DNA of 64,000 nucleotides from Pantoea coffeiphila. Lineage in GTDB: Bacteria > Pseudomonadota > Gammaproteobacteria > Enterobacterales > Enterobacteriaceae. Numbering within the stretch: the first letter of the stretch is position 1; each line of letters opens with the position of its first letter. Below the pieces are notes generated by a model. That model had not been told where the DNA came from, did not search any database, and was given only the letters and a program-made list of their open reading frames with translations. Below are positions 44,549 to 53,946 of the stretch, piece after piece. The DNA lies in the NCBI RefSeq assembly GCF_016909495.1, contig NZ_JAFBFW010000005.1, positions 372,001 through 436,000 of the forward strand, given 5' to 3'. Position numbers and translations under genes: made by a program.

Positions 44549-47254
44549 ATGTTTACAAAATTACTGACTAAAGTTTTTGGTAGCAGCAATGACCGTACCC
44601 TGCGTCGCATGCGCAAAGTCGTTGAGCAGATTGGCAAAATGGAACCGGATTTCCAGAAGCTAACCGATGAAGAGCTGAAAGCGAAAACCGGCGAATTCCG
44701 TGCCCGCCTGGAAAAAGGTGAAGTGCTGGAAAACCTGATCCCGGAAGCCTTCGCCACCGTTCGTGAAGCCAGCCGTCGCGTGTTCGGTATGCGCCACTTC
44801 GACGTCCAGCTGCTGGGCGGTATGGTACTGAACGATCGCTGCATCGCCGAGATGCGTACCGGTGAGGGTAAAACCCTGACGGCAACCTTGCCAGCCTACC
44901 TCAATGCCCTTAGTGGCAAAGGGGTTCACGTGGTGACCGTTAACGACTATCTGGCCCAACGTGACGCCGAAAACAACCGTGGGCTGTTCGAATTCCTTGG
45001 GCTGAGTATCGGTATCAACCTGCCGGGTATGCCTGCACCAGCCAAGCGTGCCGCCTATGCTGCGGATATCACCTACGGCACCAACAACGAATACGGTTTT
45101 GACTACCTGCGTGACAACATGGCGTTCAGCCCGGAAGAGCGCGTACAGCGTAAGCTGAACTATGCGCTGGTGGATGAGGTGGACTCAATCCTGATCGATG
45201 AAGCGCGTACGCCGCTAATCATCTCCGGTCCTGCGGAAGACAGCTCAGAACTGTACATCAAAGTTAACAAAATCATTCCTCACCTGATCCGTCAGGAGAA
45301 AGAAGACTCCGACTCATTCCAGGGCGAAGGTCACTTCTCTGTTGATGAAAAAGCGCGTCAGGTTCACCTGACCGAGCGCGGCCTGGTGACGATTGAAGGG
45401 CTGATGGTCAGCGAAGGCATTATGGAAGAAGGCGAGTCCCTTTACTCACCGGGCAACATTATGATGATGCACCATGTGACCGCTGCGCTGCGTGCCCATG
45501 TGCTGTTCACCCGCGACGTTGACTACATCGTAAAAGACGGTGAGGTGATCATCGTTGATGAACACACCGGCCGTACCATGCAGGGGCGTCGCTGGTCTGA
45601 CGGCCTGCATCAGGCGGTAGAAGCCAAAGAAGGCGTGGATATTCAGAACGAAAACCAGACGCTGGCTTCGATCACTTTCCAGAACTACTTCCGCCTTTAT
45701 AACAAGCTGGCCGGTATGACCGGTACTGCGGATACCGAAGCGTTTGAATTCAGCTCGATCTATAAACTGGATACCATTGTTGTACCAACCAACCGTCCGA
45801 TGGTGCGTAAAGATCTTCCTGACCTGGTCTACATGACCGAGAAAGAGAAAATTGATGCGATCATTGAGGACATCCGCGAACGTACCGCTAACGGTCAGCC
45901 GGTGCTGGTCGGTACTATCTCGATTGAAAAATCAGAAGTGGTTTCCAACGAGCTGACCCGCGCGGGCATCAAACACGAAGTTCTGAACGCCAAGTTCCAC
46001 GCCCGTGAAGCGGATATCGTGGCGCAGGCCGGTCAGCCGGGTGCGGTAACTATCGCCACCAACATGGCTGGTCGTGGTACAGACATTGTGCTGGGCGGCA
46101 GCTGGCAGGCTGAACTGGCCGAGCTGGAAGAGCCAACACAGGAGCAGATCGACGCCATTAAGAGCGCGTGGCAGATCCGTCATGATGCAGTGCTGGCTTC
46201 CGGTGGTCTGCATATTATCGGTACCGAGCGCCATGAATCCCGCCGTATTGATAACCAGCTGCGCGGTCGTTCCGGTCGTCAGGGTGACAACGGTTCATCC
46301 CGTTTCTATCTGTCGATGGAAGATGCTCTGATGCGTATTTTCGCCTCTGACCGCGTTTCCAATATGATGCGTAAACTGGGGATGAAGCCGGGCGAAGCGA
46401 TTGAGCACCCATGGGTGACAAAAGCGATTGCCAACGCGCAGCGCAAAGTGGAAAGCCGCAACTTCGATATTCGTAAGCAGCTGCTTGAATATGATGACGT
46501 AGCTAACGACCAGCGCCGTGCTATCTACACCCAGCGTAACGAACTGCTGGATGTTTCCGACGTGTCAGAGACCATTATCAGTATTCGCGAAGATGTCTTT
46601 AAAGCCACCCTCGACAGCTACATTCCACCGCAGTCGCTGGAAGAGATGTGGGATATTCCTGGTCTGCAGGAGCGTCTGAAAGCTGATTTCGACCTCGATC
46701 TGCCGATTGGCGAATGGCTGGATAAAGAGCCAGATCTGCATGAAGAAACGCTGCGCGAGCGTATTATGGACCAGGCGAAAGAGCAGTATCAGCGTAAAGA
46801 AGAAGTCGTTGGCGCTGAAATGATGCGCAACTTCGAAAAAGGCGTGATGCTGCAAACGCTGGACTCACTGTGGAAAGAGCACCTGGCCGCTATGGACTAC
46901 CTGCGTCAGGGCATCCATCTGCGTGGTTACGCGCAAAAGGACCCGAAGCAGGAGTACAAGCGTGAATCCTTTGCCATGTTTGCCGCGATGCTGGAGTCGC
47001 TGAAGTATGAAGTTATCAGCACGCTGAGCAAGGTTCAGGTACGTATGCCGGAAGAAGTTGAGCAGATGGAAGAACAGCGCCGTCAGGAAGCTGAACGCCT
47101 TGCTCAGCAGCAGCATCTCAGCCATGTCGATGATGAAACTGAAGCCGCTCAGGAACTCGCTGCGCAGACCGGTGAGCGTAAAGTGGGCCGTAACGACCTC
47201 TGCCCGTGTGGTTCAGGTAAAAAATATAAACAGTGTCACGGCCGTCTGGCGTAA
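44549..47254 (+). CDS. secA: Protein translocase ATPase SecA
   Basis: Motor of the Sec export pathway, acting with SecYEG. 901 residues, as in E. coli. Walker [10 protein letters not shown] (about 102-110), [20 protein letters not shown] (Walker B region), preprotein-crosslinking domain, second nucleotide-binding fold ([22 protein letters not shown]), helical scaffold, and C-terminal zinc motif [13 protein letters not shown] that binds SecB. Translation is expected to be coupled to SecM arrest. Confidence 0.98.
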   Translation: MFTKLLTKVFGSSNDRTLRRMRKVVEQIGKMEPDFQKLTDEELKAKTGEFRARLEKGEVLENLIPEAFATVREASRRVFGMRHFDVQLLGGMVLNDRCIAEMRTGEGKTLTATLPAYLNALSGKGVHVVTVNDYLAQRDAENNRGLFEFLGLSIGINLPGMPAPAKRAAYAADITYGTNNEYGFDYLRDNMAFSPEERVQRKLNYALVDEVDSILIDEARTPLIISGPAEDSSELYIKVNKIIPHLIRQEKEDSDSFQGEGHFSVDEKARQVHLTERGLVTIEGLMVSEGIMEEGESLYSPGNIMMMHHVTAALRAHVLFTRDVDYIVKDGEVIIVDEHTGRTMQGRRWSDGLHQAVEAKEGVDIQNENQTLASITFQNYFRLYNKLAGMTGTADTEAFEFSSIYKLDTIVVPTNRPMVRKDLPDLVYMTEKEKIDAIIEDIRERTANGQPVLVGTISIEKSEVVSNELTRAGIKHEVLNAKFHAREADIVAQAGQPGAVTIATNMAGRGTDIVLGGSWQAELAELEEPTQEQIDAIKSAWQIRHDAVLASGGLHIIGTERHESRRIDNQLRGRSGRQGDNGSSRFYLSMEDALMRIFASDRVSNMMRKLGMKPGEAIEHPWVTKAIANAQRKVESRNFDIRKQLLEYDDVANDQRRAIYTQRNELLDVSDVSETIISIREDVFKATLDSYIPPQSLEEMWDIPGLQERLKADFDLDLPIGEWLDKEPDLHEETLRERIMDQAKEQYQRKEEVVGAEMMRNFEKGVMLQTLDSLWKEHLAAMDYLRQGIHLRGYAQKDPKQEYKRESFAMFAAMLESLKYEVISTLSKVQVRMPEEVEQMEEQRRQEAERLAQQQHLSHVDDETEAAQELAAQTGERKVGRNDLCPCGSGKKYKQCHGRLA

Positions 47255-47282
47255 TTTGCCAGCCAGCTAAGCGCTGAAACAG

Positions 47283-47310
47283 GGCCGGGTGATTACCCGG
47301 CCTTTTTTTG
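47283..47310 (+). terminator. Intrinsic terminator of secA
   Basis: Perfect 8-bp stem GGCCGGGT / ACCCGGCC with loop GATT, followed by seven T. It separates secA from the oppositely oriented prepilin peptidase gene. Confidence 0.93.
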
Positions 47311-47368
47311 TCTGAAGGAAAAGTAAGAAAGAATAAACAAAGAAGGAGCGAGGGTGGGTGAATGGTCC

Positions 47369-48142
47369 TTATGCCGCGTTTCTGATAATAAACAGAATGA
47401 GTCCGGCAGCGGCGAGTCCTGGCCCGAACGGAAAGGGGGCTGATAACGATCGCCGGGAAATCAGACGGCTGGCACAAAGCCAGATAATGCTGCTGAGTGA
47501 TGCCAGCAGTAACAGCAGCGGTAAGGCCTGCCAGCCCAACCAGGCACCTAAGGCTGCCAGCAGCTTGGCATCTCCCAGTCCCAGCGCTTCTTTCCCCCGC
47601 AGCAGGCGATAGCCATACGCAAGCAGCCACAGCACCAGATAGCCGACCAGTGCGCCGATTACACTCTGCTGTAATGAAATATGCGGCAGACAGTGGAGGA
47701 GCTGAAACAACATACCCAGCCATAACAGCGGAAGCGTCAGTAAATCGGGCAACAGCTGATGCTCAATATCGATCAGGGTCAGTGCCAACAGTAGCCAGAC
47801 AAGTATCCATGAGGCGATCAGCGTTCCTCCTGGCGGCAACAGTGCGGCCATCATCACCCATAACAGCATGCAGCTTAACTCGACCAGCGGATAACGACAC
47901 GATATGCCGTGCGAACAGTAGCGGCAACGCCCTCGTAGTATCAGCCAGCTAAAAAGAGGGATATTATCAAAGCATTCAAGCGGATGAGCACATTGCGGGC
48001 AATGGGATCGCGGCAGCCACAGATTAAAGCCGTTCTCCTGACGCTTGATCATGTGCGGCAGGCGATAAACCACCACATTGAGCAGACTGCCAAAGCAGAT
48101 CCCCAGCAGCGCAGTGAAGAAGAACAGAACGGGATTATTCAT
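47369..48142 (-). CDS. Prepilin leader peptidase/N-methyltransferase (PilD/GspO/HofD type)
   Basis: Membrane aspartyl protease that cleaves and N-methylates type IV pilin-like precursors. 257 residues. The cytoplasmic methyltransferase loop has the paired CxxC zinc motifs (CPQC at about 49-52, CRYC at about 73-76). The two catalytic Asp lie in LTLIDIEHQLLPD and GLGDAKLLAAL (the GxGD motif). About eight hydrophobic segments. SD AGGAG is 7 bases before the ATG. In E. coli no such gene lies between secA and mutT; its likely substrate is PpdD, encoded about 7 kb away. Whether it is closer to HofD/GspO or PilD cannot be decided here. An 8-bp repeat array lies directly upstream. Confidence 0.9.
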   Translation of the reverse strand: MNNPVLFFFTALLGICFGSLLNVVVYRLPHMIKRQENGFNLWLPRSHCPQCAHPLECFDNIPLFSWLILRGRCRYCSHGISCRYPLVELSCMLLWVMMAALLPPGGTLIASWILVWLLLALTLIDIEHQLLPDLLTLPLLWLGMLFQLLHCLPHISLQQSVIGALVGYLVLWLLAYGYRLLRGKEALGLGDAKLLAALGAWLGWQALPLLLLLASLSSIIWLCASRLISRRSLSAPFPFGPGLAAAGLILFIIRNAA

Positions 48143-48190
48143 CAGGTAACTCCTTTTACCTTTTACATATTATCCGGGGCGATAAGCCTG

Positions 48191-48286
48191 TTACTGCGTT
48201 ACTGCGTTACTGCGTTACTGCGTTACTGCGTTACTGCGTTACTGCGTTACTGCGTTACTGCGTTACTGCGTTACTGCGTTACTGCG
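48191..48286. repeat. Simple sequence repeat (TTACTGCG) x12
   Basis: Twelve perfect, contiguous copies of the octamer TTACTGCG (CGCAGTAA on the minus strand), 96 bp in total. The array begins 49 bp upstream of the prepilin peptidase start and ends 112 bp from the stop of the next gene, so it lies in the promoter region of the peptidase gene. A GATAAT (48169-48174, minus strand) could be a -10, placing the -35 region in the last repeat unit. Arrays of this kind change length by slippage. The apparent reading frame through it is an artefact of periodicity. Confidence 0.97.
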
Positions 48287-48397
48287 CTGGTTGAGTGAAG
48301 CTATCGCCATTTATCCGTTAGGTACAGCATAAATGGCGGCTTTATTGCGGCTATGGAAACCTGCTCGCAGCTTCTCTTCGTCTTTACATTCATGTTG

Positions 48398-48982
48398 TTA
48401 AATAAATACGATCAGAGCCACAAACATACACAGGATAAAAGCATTCTGCGTAATTGATGATTGTGAAAAATACGGTGAGCGCATTAATTGCTCTGATAGT
48501 GCAACATTGTTGTGTCGTGCATTTTCTGCATTTATTATCGTATTCTCAATAGTCGTATCAGAATCTGAATTTGCTGCGCCTGTTTGCCGTTTCACTGATG
48601 TATATTCTTCAACAGGTGCTTTTGCCAGCGTTTTCCACTGATTCTCATTTAATTTCAAACCGTAATACGGTACGGTAATCAGCAAATTTGCGGGTAAGTT
48701 ATTGCGATGCAACAAAGCCCTGATCTGGAATGTCAGTTGATGATAATTGTTGTCGCTAATTCGCTGGTGATTTTCGTACCAAACGATATTGATAATATCC
48801 CGTTTGGTGTAGACTTTTTTAATCAGACATACGAGTAAACGTTTTTGTGCTTCATTTAAATCGATGCTGAGCTGGCGCGATGCTATCTCCAGAGTATTAG
48901 TATTACAGTTAACGATTACACCTTCAGATAACTCCAGTGTATCGTGATTGAGTATTTCAATACATTCTTCAGTGCTAAACAT
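48398..48982 (-). CDS. Winged-helix transcriptional regulator with C-terminal membrane anchor (ToxR/CadC-like)
   Basis: 194 residues from the ATG at 48980-48982, which has AGGA 8 bases upstream; an upstream TTG is less likely. Residues about 28-112 form an OmpR/ToxR-type winged helix (LNEAQKRLLVCLIKK, then RDIINIVWYENHQR, NNYHQLTFQIRALLHR and ITVPYYGLKL). A polar Ser/Asn/Thr-rich linker follows (about 113-170), and the protein ends in one hydrophobic segment (NAFILCMFVALIVFI). There is no periplasmic sensor domain, unlike ToxR or CadC. The gene and its upstream region are much richer in A+T than the neighbours, suggesting acquisition. The target is unknown; the adjacent prepilin peptidase and pilin genes are candidates by position only. 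Confidence 0.78.
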   Translation of the reverse strand: MFSTEECIEILNHDTLELSEGVIVNCNTNTLEIASRQLSIDLNEAQKRLLVCLIKKVYTKRDIINIVWYENHQRISDNNYHQLTFQIRALLHRNNLPANLLITVPYYGLKLNENQWKTLAKAPVEEYTSVKRQTGAANSDSDTTIENTIINAENARHNNVALSEQLMRSPYFSQSSITQNAFILCMFVALIVFI

Positions 48983-49012
48983 GATGTAATCCTTATGCGT
49001 TGATGTTTTCAA

Positions 49013-49383
49013 TGCCGATAATGCTAATTTTAAGTGTTATTTCTTGCAAGAGGGTGAAATTATTAAGGCGTGATTAATAATAAATTAATGTTTTTATCTT
49101 GTTGTTTTTAAAGTAATTAATGGTCTGTTTTTGATATTGCTTAATAATAAATTAAAAACAATATTATTGGTTTTTTTTATCTTTTTTCATGATGGCTTTC
49201 ATTTTTTTATGGTGGTTTAATACATTTTTACATGCTTTTTCTTCATCTTTTAATGAATTCAGGGTTTCCTGGCTTTGACTGAATTCTCTACAGGGAACAT
49301 ACACTGAAATCATGAGAAGAGTGTTGCGGATGCACCAGGGTAAATGCTAATGTTTAACAGGTTTTTCTATCAGAGTGATAATT
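49013..49383. other. AT-rich divergent region between the regulator gene and mutT
   Basis: About 370 bp with long A/T runs, contrasting with the GC-rich housekeeping genes around it. It holds the promoters of both divergent genes but no reading frame I support. The composition is typical of H-NS-bound, acquired DNA. Confidence 0.6.
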
Positions 49384-49776
49384 ATGAAGTATCTGCACAT
49401 TGCTGTGGGGATTATACGTGATGCACAGCAGCGTATTTTTTTGACGCAGCGTTCGGCTGATTCTCATATGGCAAATAAATGGGAGTTTGCTGGCGGTAAG
49501 TTGGAGTCTGGGGAAACGGCTGAACAGGCATTAAAACGTGAGCTGAATGAAGAAGTCGGCATTGACGCGATTAGTTTTCTCCCCTTTATGACAATTGAAC
49601 ATCAATTTGACGATCGGCACGTGACAATCGATTTCTTTATTGTGGAAGAATGGCTAGGTGAACCCTATGGACGGGAAGGTCAACCACAGCGTTGGGTGGC
49701 TCAAAGTGAACTGGTGGCTGAAGAATTTCCACCAGCTAATGCTGAAGTTATTGCTCGTCTTAAAGCCAGCGCGTAA
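49384..49776 (+). CDS. mutT: 8-oxo-dGTP diphosphatase MutT
   Basis: Removes oxidised dGTP from the nucleotide pool and prevents A to C transversions. Start taken at the ATG at 49384 (MKYLHIAVGIIRD), giving 130 residues (E. coli 129); an upstream in-frame GTG lacks support. The Nudix box is complete (GGKLESGETAEQALKREL, then NEEVGI). In E. coli mutT follows secA directly; here the peptidase and regulator genes intervene. Convergent with yacG. Confidence 0.95.
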   Translation: MKYLHIAVGIIRDAQQRIFLTQRSADSHMANKWEFAGGKLESGETAEQALKRELNEEVGIDAISFLPFMTIEHQFDDRHVTIDFFIVEEWLGEPYGREGQPQRWVAQSELVAEEFPPANAEVIARLKASA

Positions 49777-49819
49777 AGCATCAGGTAATATTCGACGAGC
49801 TATAACATTAAACTAGCCG

Positions 49820-50023
49820 TTATCGGAATTCGTCTTGCTGCTCACTCCAGTCATCGCTGTCGTTTTGATCGCTATGGCTGGGGATATATTTCTCTTCAGC
49901 AGCCCATTCACCTAAATCAATCAGCTGACAGCGCTTGCTGCAGAAAGGGCGCCACGTGCTTTGTTGATCCCAGGCCACCTGTTTACCGCAGGTGGGGCAA
50001 TCCACCATCGTTACGTCACTCAT
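49820..50023 (-). CDS. yacG: DNA gyrase inhibitor YacG
   Basis: Small zinc protein that binds GyrB in E. coli and inhibits gyrase. 67 residues (E. coli 65). Zinc ligands in CPTC (about 9-12) and CSKRC (about 28-32), followed by [12 protein letters not shown] and an acidic tail. It lies 11 bases after the zapD stop, in the usual coaE-zapD-yacG order. Confidence 0.95.
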   Translation of the reverse strand: MSDVTMVDCPTCGKQVAWDQQSTWRPFCSKRCQLIDLGEWAAEEKYIPSHSDQNDSDDWSEQQDEFR

Positions 50024-50034
50024 TTTTTATAACC

Positions 50035-50778
50035 TTAACAACAGGCCAGCTCGAAATCGAGACGGGCAGGGACTTCACCATTTTCACTGTCCAACGGCAG
50101 GAAGCGAATGGCATAACGGCTCTTATGGCCGGAAACTTGAGGATATAGCGAATCCTCAAGCTTTAACTGTAAACGCAGCAGATCGGCGTTTTCGGCGTTG
50201 TCCTGAAAGAACCCATTCAGGCTGGTGTGATTGCGGAAGATCCCTGCCTGGCGAATCAGGTCAAGAATGGTGGTGAGTGCAGCTCGAATCGGTTCCAGCG
50301 AACTGAGCCACTTACTGACCTGGCGATCGCGCACCGATTGTTCAACGTGCAGCCAGATGTGCAACGTCGGGAGATCAAAACTACAGCATCCACCAGGAAT
50401 GCTTAAACGCTGACGGACCAGACCGATCATCCGATCTTCACGTAGAGCCTGTCCCATCCGCGGTGCAGCCATCAGCGCATCGTTGCGCTTTCTGAGGTCG
50501 CTGCTCAGGGCATTGACTAAGGTGATATCAACACCGGGCAGTTCAGCCCATGAACGCAACTTCTGCTGCTGCCGTTCCAGTTCTTTTAAAATTTCGGTTC
50601 TTAACTCGCCGCGTTCAAAAACGTCCAGCAGTTCTGCCGCATTGCGAAAAAAAGTCAGTGCGCCAAGATGGTCAACAATATTCTGGCTTGCGGATAGCTG
50701 CTTGAGTAAGAACTCAATGCGTAGCCAGGTGCGCATTTTTTCATTCAGTGGGTATTCAAAAAGAACCGTTGTACTCAT
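50035..50778 (-). CDS. zapD: Z-ring associated protein ZapD
   Basis: Cross-links FtsZ protofilaments. 247 residues from the ATG at 50776-50778 ([20 protein letters not shown]), matching E. coli length and start. [34 protein letters not shown] and the ending RLDFELACC are nearly identical to E. coli. The upstream extension of the frame runs into coaE and is not part of the gene. Starts 4 bases after the coaE stop. Confidence 0.96.
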   Translation of the reverse strand: MSTTVLFEYPLNEKMRTWLRIEFLLKQLSASQNIVDHLGALTFFRNAAELLDVFERGELRTEILKELERQQQKLRSWAELPGVDITLVNALSSDLRKRNDALMAAPRMGQALREDRMIGLVRQRLSIPGGCCSFDLPTLHIWLHVEQSVRDRQVSKWLSSLEPIRAALTTILDLIRQAGIFRNHTSLNGFFQDNAENADLLRLQLKLEDSLYPQVSGHKSRYAIRFLPLDSENGEVPARLDFELACC

Positions 50779-50782
50779 GCTG

Positions 50783-51394
50783 TTAATCCCGATCTTTTGC
50801 CGCAGCCAGTGCGATGTAGCGCTGGTTGAGTACGGCAACATGCGCTATCACCTCTTCCGGTGACGCGCTGTTATCAATAATGTCATCAGCCACCGCCAGG
50901 CGCTCATCGCGTGAAGCCTGGGCGGCCAAAATGTTTTCAGCCTGTTCACGACTGATATTGTCGCGAGCCGTGGTGCGGATCAGTTGGGTTTCTCGATCCA
51001 CATCAACAACCAAAACCCGGTCAGCCAGGCGTTGTAGTCCATTTTCTACCAGTAGCGGGACAACCCACAAACACCATGCAGAACGTGCTAATGCTAACTG
51101 TCGTTGTGTCTCAGCGTGGATAAGAGGGTGTAACAAATTGTTAACCCAGTTTTTCTCTACGCCAGAATTAAAAATGATATGGCGTAACGCCGATCGGTTC
51201 AGGCCGCCGGTTGGCAACAGAACATCGTCACCAAACCTTTCCTGCAAGGCCAACAGCGCCGGTTGACCGGGCTCGACCACCTGACGGGCAATGATATCGG
51301 CATCAATAACGTCAATGCCCAGCTGCGCAAAGGCATTGGCAACGGTACTTTTCCCGCTGCCGATCCCGCCGGTCAGCGCTACGGTGTAAGGCAT
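50783..51394 (-). CDS. coaE: Dephospho-CoA kinase CoaE
   Basis: Last step of coenzyme A synthesis. 203 residues from the ATG at 51392-51394 ([17 protein letters not shown]); E. coli has 206. P-loop GGIGSGKS at 9-16, [13 protein letters not shown], and [10 protein letters not shown] follow the family. The open frame continues upstream for 84 codons but matches no CoaE. First gene of the coaE-zapD-yacG operon, divergent from guaC. Confidence 0.96.
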   Translation of the reverse strand: MPYTVALTGGIGSGKSTVANAFAQLGIDVIDADIIARQVVEPGQPALLALQERFGDDVLLPTGGLNRSALRHIIFNSGVEKNWVNNLLHPLIHAETQRQLALARSAWCLWVVPLLVENGLQRLADRVLVVDVDRETQLIRTTARDNISREQAENILAAQASRDERLAVADDIIDNSASPEEVIAHVAVLNQRYIALAAAKDRD

Positions 51395-51600
51395 AGCTTG
51401 ATTCTCGCTCCCTTGCAACGGTACATCTGCAACGTCACCGGGCTTTACAATGCGGAAGACGGCAAATATGAGGCACAGATCACAAGAGATATTTACAGGT
51501 AAATTTATGGGATTGTAGCGTAAATATTTCATGTTTCGCAGTCTTGTCGACGCGTTTTTAGCGCGTATGATAACGTCACTGGAACTGGCATTCAGCCTGT

Positions 51601-51626
51601 GATCGGAGATCTCCCCTGAAAGGGGA
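51601..51626 (+). other. Two adjacent hairpin-forming sequences in the guaC leader
   Basis: GATC-GGA-GATC (51601-51611) is followed immediately by TCCCCT-GAA-AGGGGA (51612-51626), the latter a perfect 6-bp stem with a 3-base loop. They lie 38 bp upstream of guaC in the probable 5' untranslated region. No U tract follows. Function unknown. Confidence 0.45.
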
Positions 51627-51663
51627 CGTTTCTGAATCAACGCCATAAACCAGGAAAATCGTT

Positions 51664-52704
51664 ATGCGTATTGAAGAAGATATCAAGTTAGGCTTCAAAG
51701 ATGTCCTCATTCGGCCTAAGCGTTCAACGCTACAAAGCCGTTCTCAGGTGGAACTGGAACGTCAGTTTACCTTCAAGCATTCGGGTATTGCCTGGTCAGG
51801 TGTACCGATTATCGCCGCCAATATGGATACCGTTGGTACCTTCAGCATGGCGGAGGCGCTGGCTTCTTTCGATGTTCTCACCGCGGTACACAAGCATTAC
51901 AGCGTTGAGCAGTGGAGCCAGTTTATCGCCCGGGTGCCGCAGTCTGTGCTGCAACATGTCATGGTTTCAACCGGTACCTCTGCTGAGGACTTCAATAAAC
52001 TGCAGAAAATTCTCGCACTTTCGCCGCATTTGAACTTCATCTGTATTGATGTTGCCAACGGTTATTCAGAGCATTTTGTTACGTTTCTTAAACGGGCGCG
52101 AGAAGCCTGCCCTGGCAAAACGATCTGTGCCGGAAATGTGGTAACCGGTGAAATGGTGGAAGAACTTATCCTTTCCGGTGCCGATATTGTAAAAGTTGGC
52201 ATCGGGCCGGGTTCAGTCTGCACTACGCGGGTAAAAACCGGCGTCGGTTATCCGCAGCTTTCCGCCGTTATTGAGTGCGCCGATGCCGCACACGGCCTTG
52301 GCGGTCAGATCGTCAGCGATGGTGGCTGTTCCGTACCGGGCGATGTTGCTAAAGCTTTTGGCGGTGGCGCGGACTTCGTCATGCTGGGCGGGATGCTTGC
52401 CGCTCACGATGAGTGCGAGGGCGAAATCATTGAAGAGAACGGCGAGCAGTTTATGCTGTTTTACGGCATGAGTTCTGAGTCTGCGATGAAACGCCACGTC
52501 GGCGGCGTAGCGCAGTATCGTGCAGCAGAAGGTAAAACCGTTAAACTGCCGCTGCGTGGCCCGGTTGAACTGACTGCCCGTGACATACTGGGTGGCTTAC
52601 GCTCGGCTTGCACCTACGTTGGTGCGGAACGACTGAAAGAGCTGACCAAACGCACAACGTTTATTCGCGTTGCCGAGCAGGAAAACCGCGTTTTTAACCG
52701 CTAA
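51664..52704 (+). CDS. guaC: GMP reductase GuaC
   Basis: NADPH-dependent deamination of GMP to IMP, purine interconversion. 346 residues (E. coli 347). IMPDH/GMPR barrel: [12 protein letters not shown] near the N-terminus, ANMDTVGTF, catalytic Cys in [11 protein letters not shown] (about 186), and [25 protein letters not shown] phosphate-binding region (given in two parts in the family: [10 protein letters not shown] and [10 protein letters not shown]). No CBS domains, as expected for GuaC rather than GuaB. Convergent with hofC. Confidence 0.96.
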   Translation: MRIEEDIKLGFKDVLIRPKRSTLQSRSQVELERQFTFKHSGIAWSGVPIIAANMDTVGTFSMAEALASFDVLTAVHKHYSVEQWSQFIARVPQSVLQHVMVSTGTSAEDFNKLQKILALSPHLNFICIDVANGYSEHFVTFLKRAREACPGKTICAGNVVTGEMVEELILSGADIVKVGIGPGSVCTTRVKTGVGYPQLSAVIECADAAHGLGGQIVSDGGCSVPGDVAKAFGGGADFVMLGGMLAAHDECEGEIIEENGEQFMLFYGMSSESAMKRHVGGVAQYRAAEGKTVKLPLRGPVELTARDILGGLRSACTYVGAERLKELTKRTTFIRVAEQENRVFNR

Positions 52705-52714
52705 CGGCCGCTGT

Positions 52715-52749
52715 TGAACCTCCCTGCGTTGATTGAAAAGGGAGGTTCA
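52715..52749. terminator. Hairpin between convergent guaC and hofC
   Basis: An 11-bp perfect stem TGAACCTCCCT / AGGGAGGTTCA with a 13-base loop. The right arm includes the hofC stop codon. There is no U tract on either strand, so it may end transcripts weakly, protect 3' ends, or act in both directions. Confidence 0.45.
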
Positions 52750-53946
52750 GCCCAGCGCATCCCCAAGGCGAAATACCGGCAGATACATTGCCACCACCAA
52801 CGTTCCTACGATAATACCAATCACCACCATCATCATCGGTTCCAGTGCTGCAGCAAGCGTATCGGCCAACTGGTGTGTCTCGGCCTCATGCCAGCTGGCA
52901 AGTCGGGTCAGCATCGCGTCCAGCGATCCAGACTCTTCACCCACCTTGATAAGCTGGTAGCACAGAGGCGTAAACAGACTGTGTGGTTTCAGCGCCTGGT
53001 GCAAAGGATTACCTGCGGCAATATGCTGCTGAAGCTTAACGATGGCTTCCTGCCAGAGTAATGCGCTGACGGTTTTCTCCACCGCCTGTAGGCTTTGCAA
53101 TAAAGTCAGACCCGCGTGCTGAGTCAGCGCCAGGGTCGTGTAAATCTGGCTGAGCTGGCTGCCCCGATAAAGCGGTGATAATAACGGAGTCTTCAGCAGA
53201 AGCCTTTGTTCAACTCTTTGCCAGTTCGGGATGTTTTTACGCTGCCTGCGATAGAACATGCCGGCAGCGATGACCGGCACTATCAGCAGTGGTGCCTGCT
53301 GCTGTAACCATTCTGAAAAGGCAATCACCGCCGCGGTAAAGGCAGGCAGTGGCGCATCAAAAGTCTGATAGATCGCGACAAATTCCGGCAGTACAAAAAT
53401 CAGCATGCCGATGCTCACCAGTAGCGCGACGGCCAGAATAAACAGCGGATAGCGCAGCGCTTTCTTCACTTTCTGCTGCAACAGCTGCTGCCGTTCCTGC
53501 TGCTGTGCAAGCCGCAGGCAGCATTCATCCAGCTCGCCTGTGAGTTCACCGATATGAATCAGTGCAGGATAAAGTGGCGAGAACACTTCTGGCCACTCCC
53601 GTAGTGCTGATGAAAATGGCTCGCCGTGCGTTATCTTCTCCTGCAGGTTTAGCAGGAGTGCCCGCCAGCCTGAATCGGGATGGCCTTCAGCGAGCAGCTG
53701 AAGCCCACTGACCAGTGGCATTCCCGCTTTTAACAGCGTTGCAAGTTGACGGATGAAGGCGATTTTATGTTGCCACCGCCAGTCACCAGCACGGTAGCGG
53801 CGACCGCGGGAAATTTTTAACGGTAGCTGTTTCATACCGACGATTTCATCAACGACCCTGGCAGAATCTGGCGCAAAGCCGCAGCCGCTGTGAATAGCAC
53901 CATTATCGTCGATCGCCTGCCAGCGAAATAAATAGCGCCTGCTCAT
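52747..53946 (-). CDS. hofC: Type IV pilus inner-membrane platform protein HofC
   Basis: GspF/PilC-family membrane protein that anchors the assembly ATPase. 399 residues (E. coli 400). Two T2SSF repeats (FIRQLATLLKAGMPLVSGLQLL and the matching TLALTQHAGLTLLQSLQAVE region) and three transmembrane segments. GEESGSLDAMLTRLA and LADTLAAALEPMMMVVIG are family signatures. Its start overlaps the hofB stop by four bases. Confidence 0.94.
   Translation of the reverse strand: MSRRYLFRWQAIDDNGAIHSGCGFAPDSARVVDEIVGMKQLPLKISRGRRYRAGDWRWQHKIAFIRQLATLLKAGMPLVSGLQLLAEGHPDSGWRALLLNLQEKITHGEPFSSALREWPEVFSPLYPALIHIGELTGELDECCLRLAQQQERQQLLQQKVKKALRYPLFILAVALLVSIGMLIFVLPEFVAIYQTFDAPLPAFTAAVIAFSEWLQQQAPLLIVPVIAAGMFYRRQRKNIPNWQRVEQRLLLKTPLLSPLYRGSQLSQIYTTLALTQHAGLTLLQSLQAVEKTVSALLWQEAIVKLQQHIAAGNPLHQALKPHSLFTPLCYQLIKVGEESGSLDAMLTRLASWHEAETHQLADTLAAALEPMMMVVIGIIVGTLVVAMYLPVFRLGDALG

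Noticed and set aside
48191-48286. Possible CRISPR array
   Set aside because: Units are 8 bp and contiguous, with no unique spacers and no cas genes nearby.
47984-48298. Plus-strand frame of 104 codons with repeated LLRYCVTA residues
   Set aside because: It is antisense to the prepilin peptidase gene and runs through the 8-bp repeat, whose 24-base period creates an artificial 8-residue repeat.
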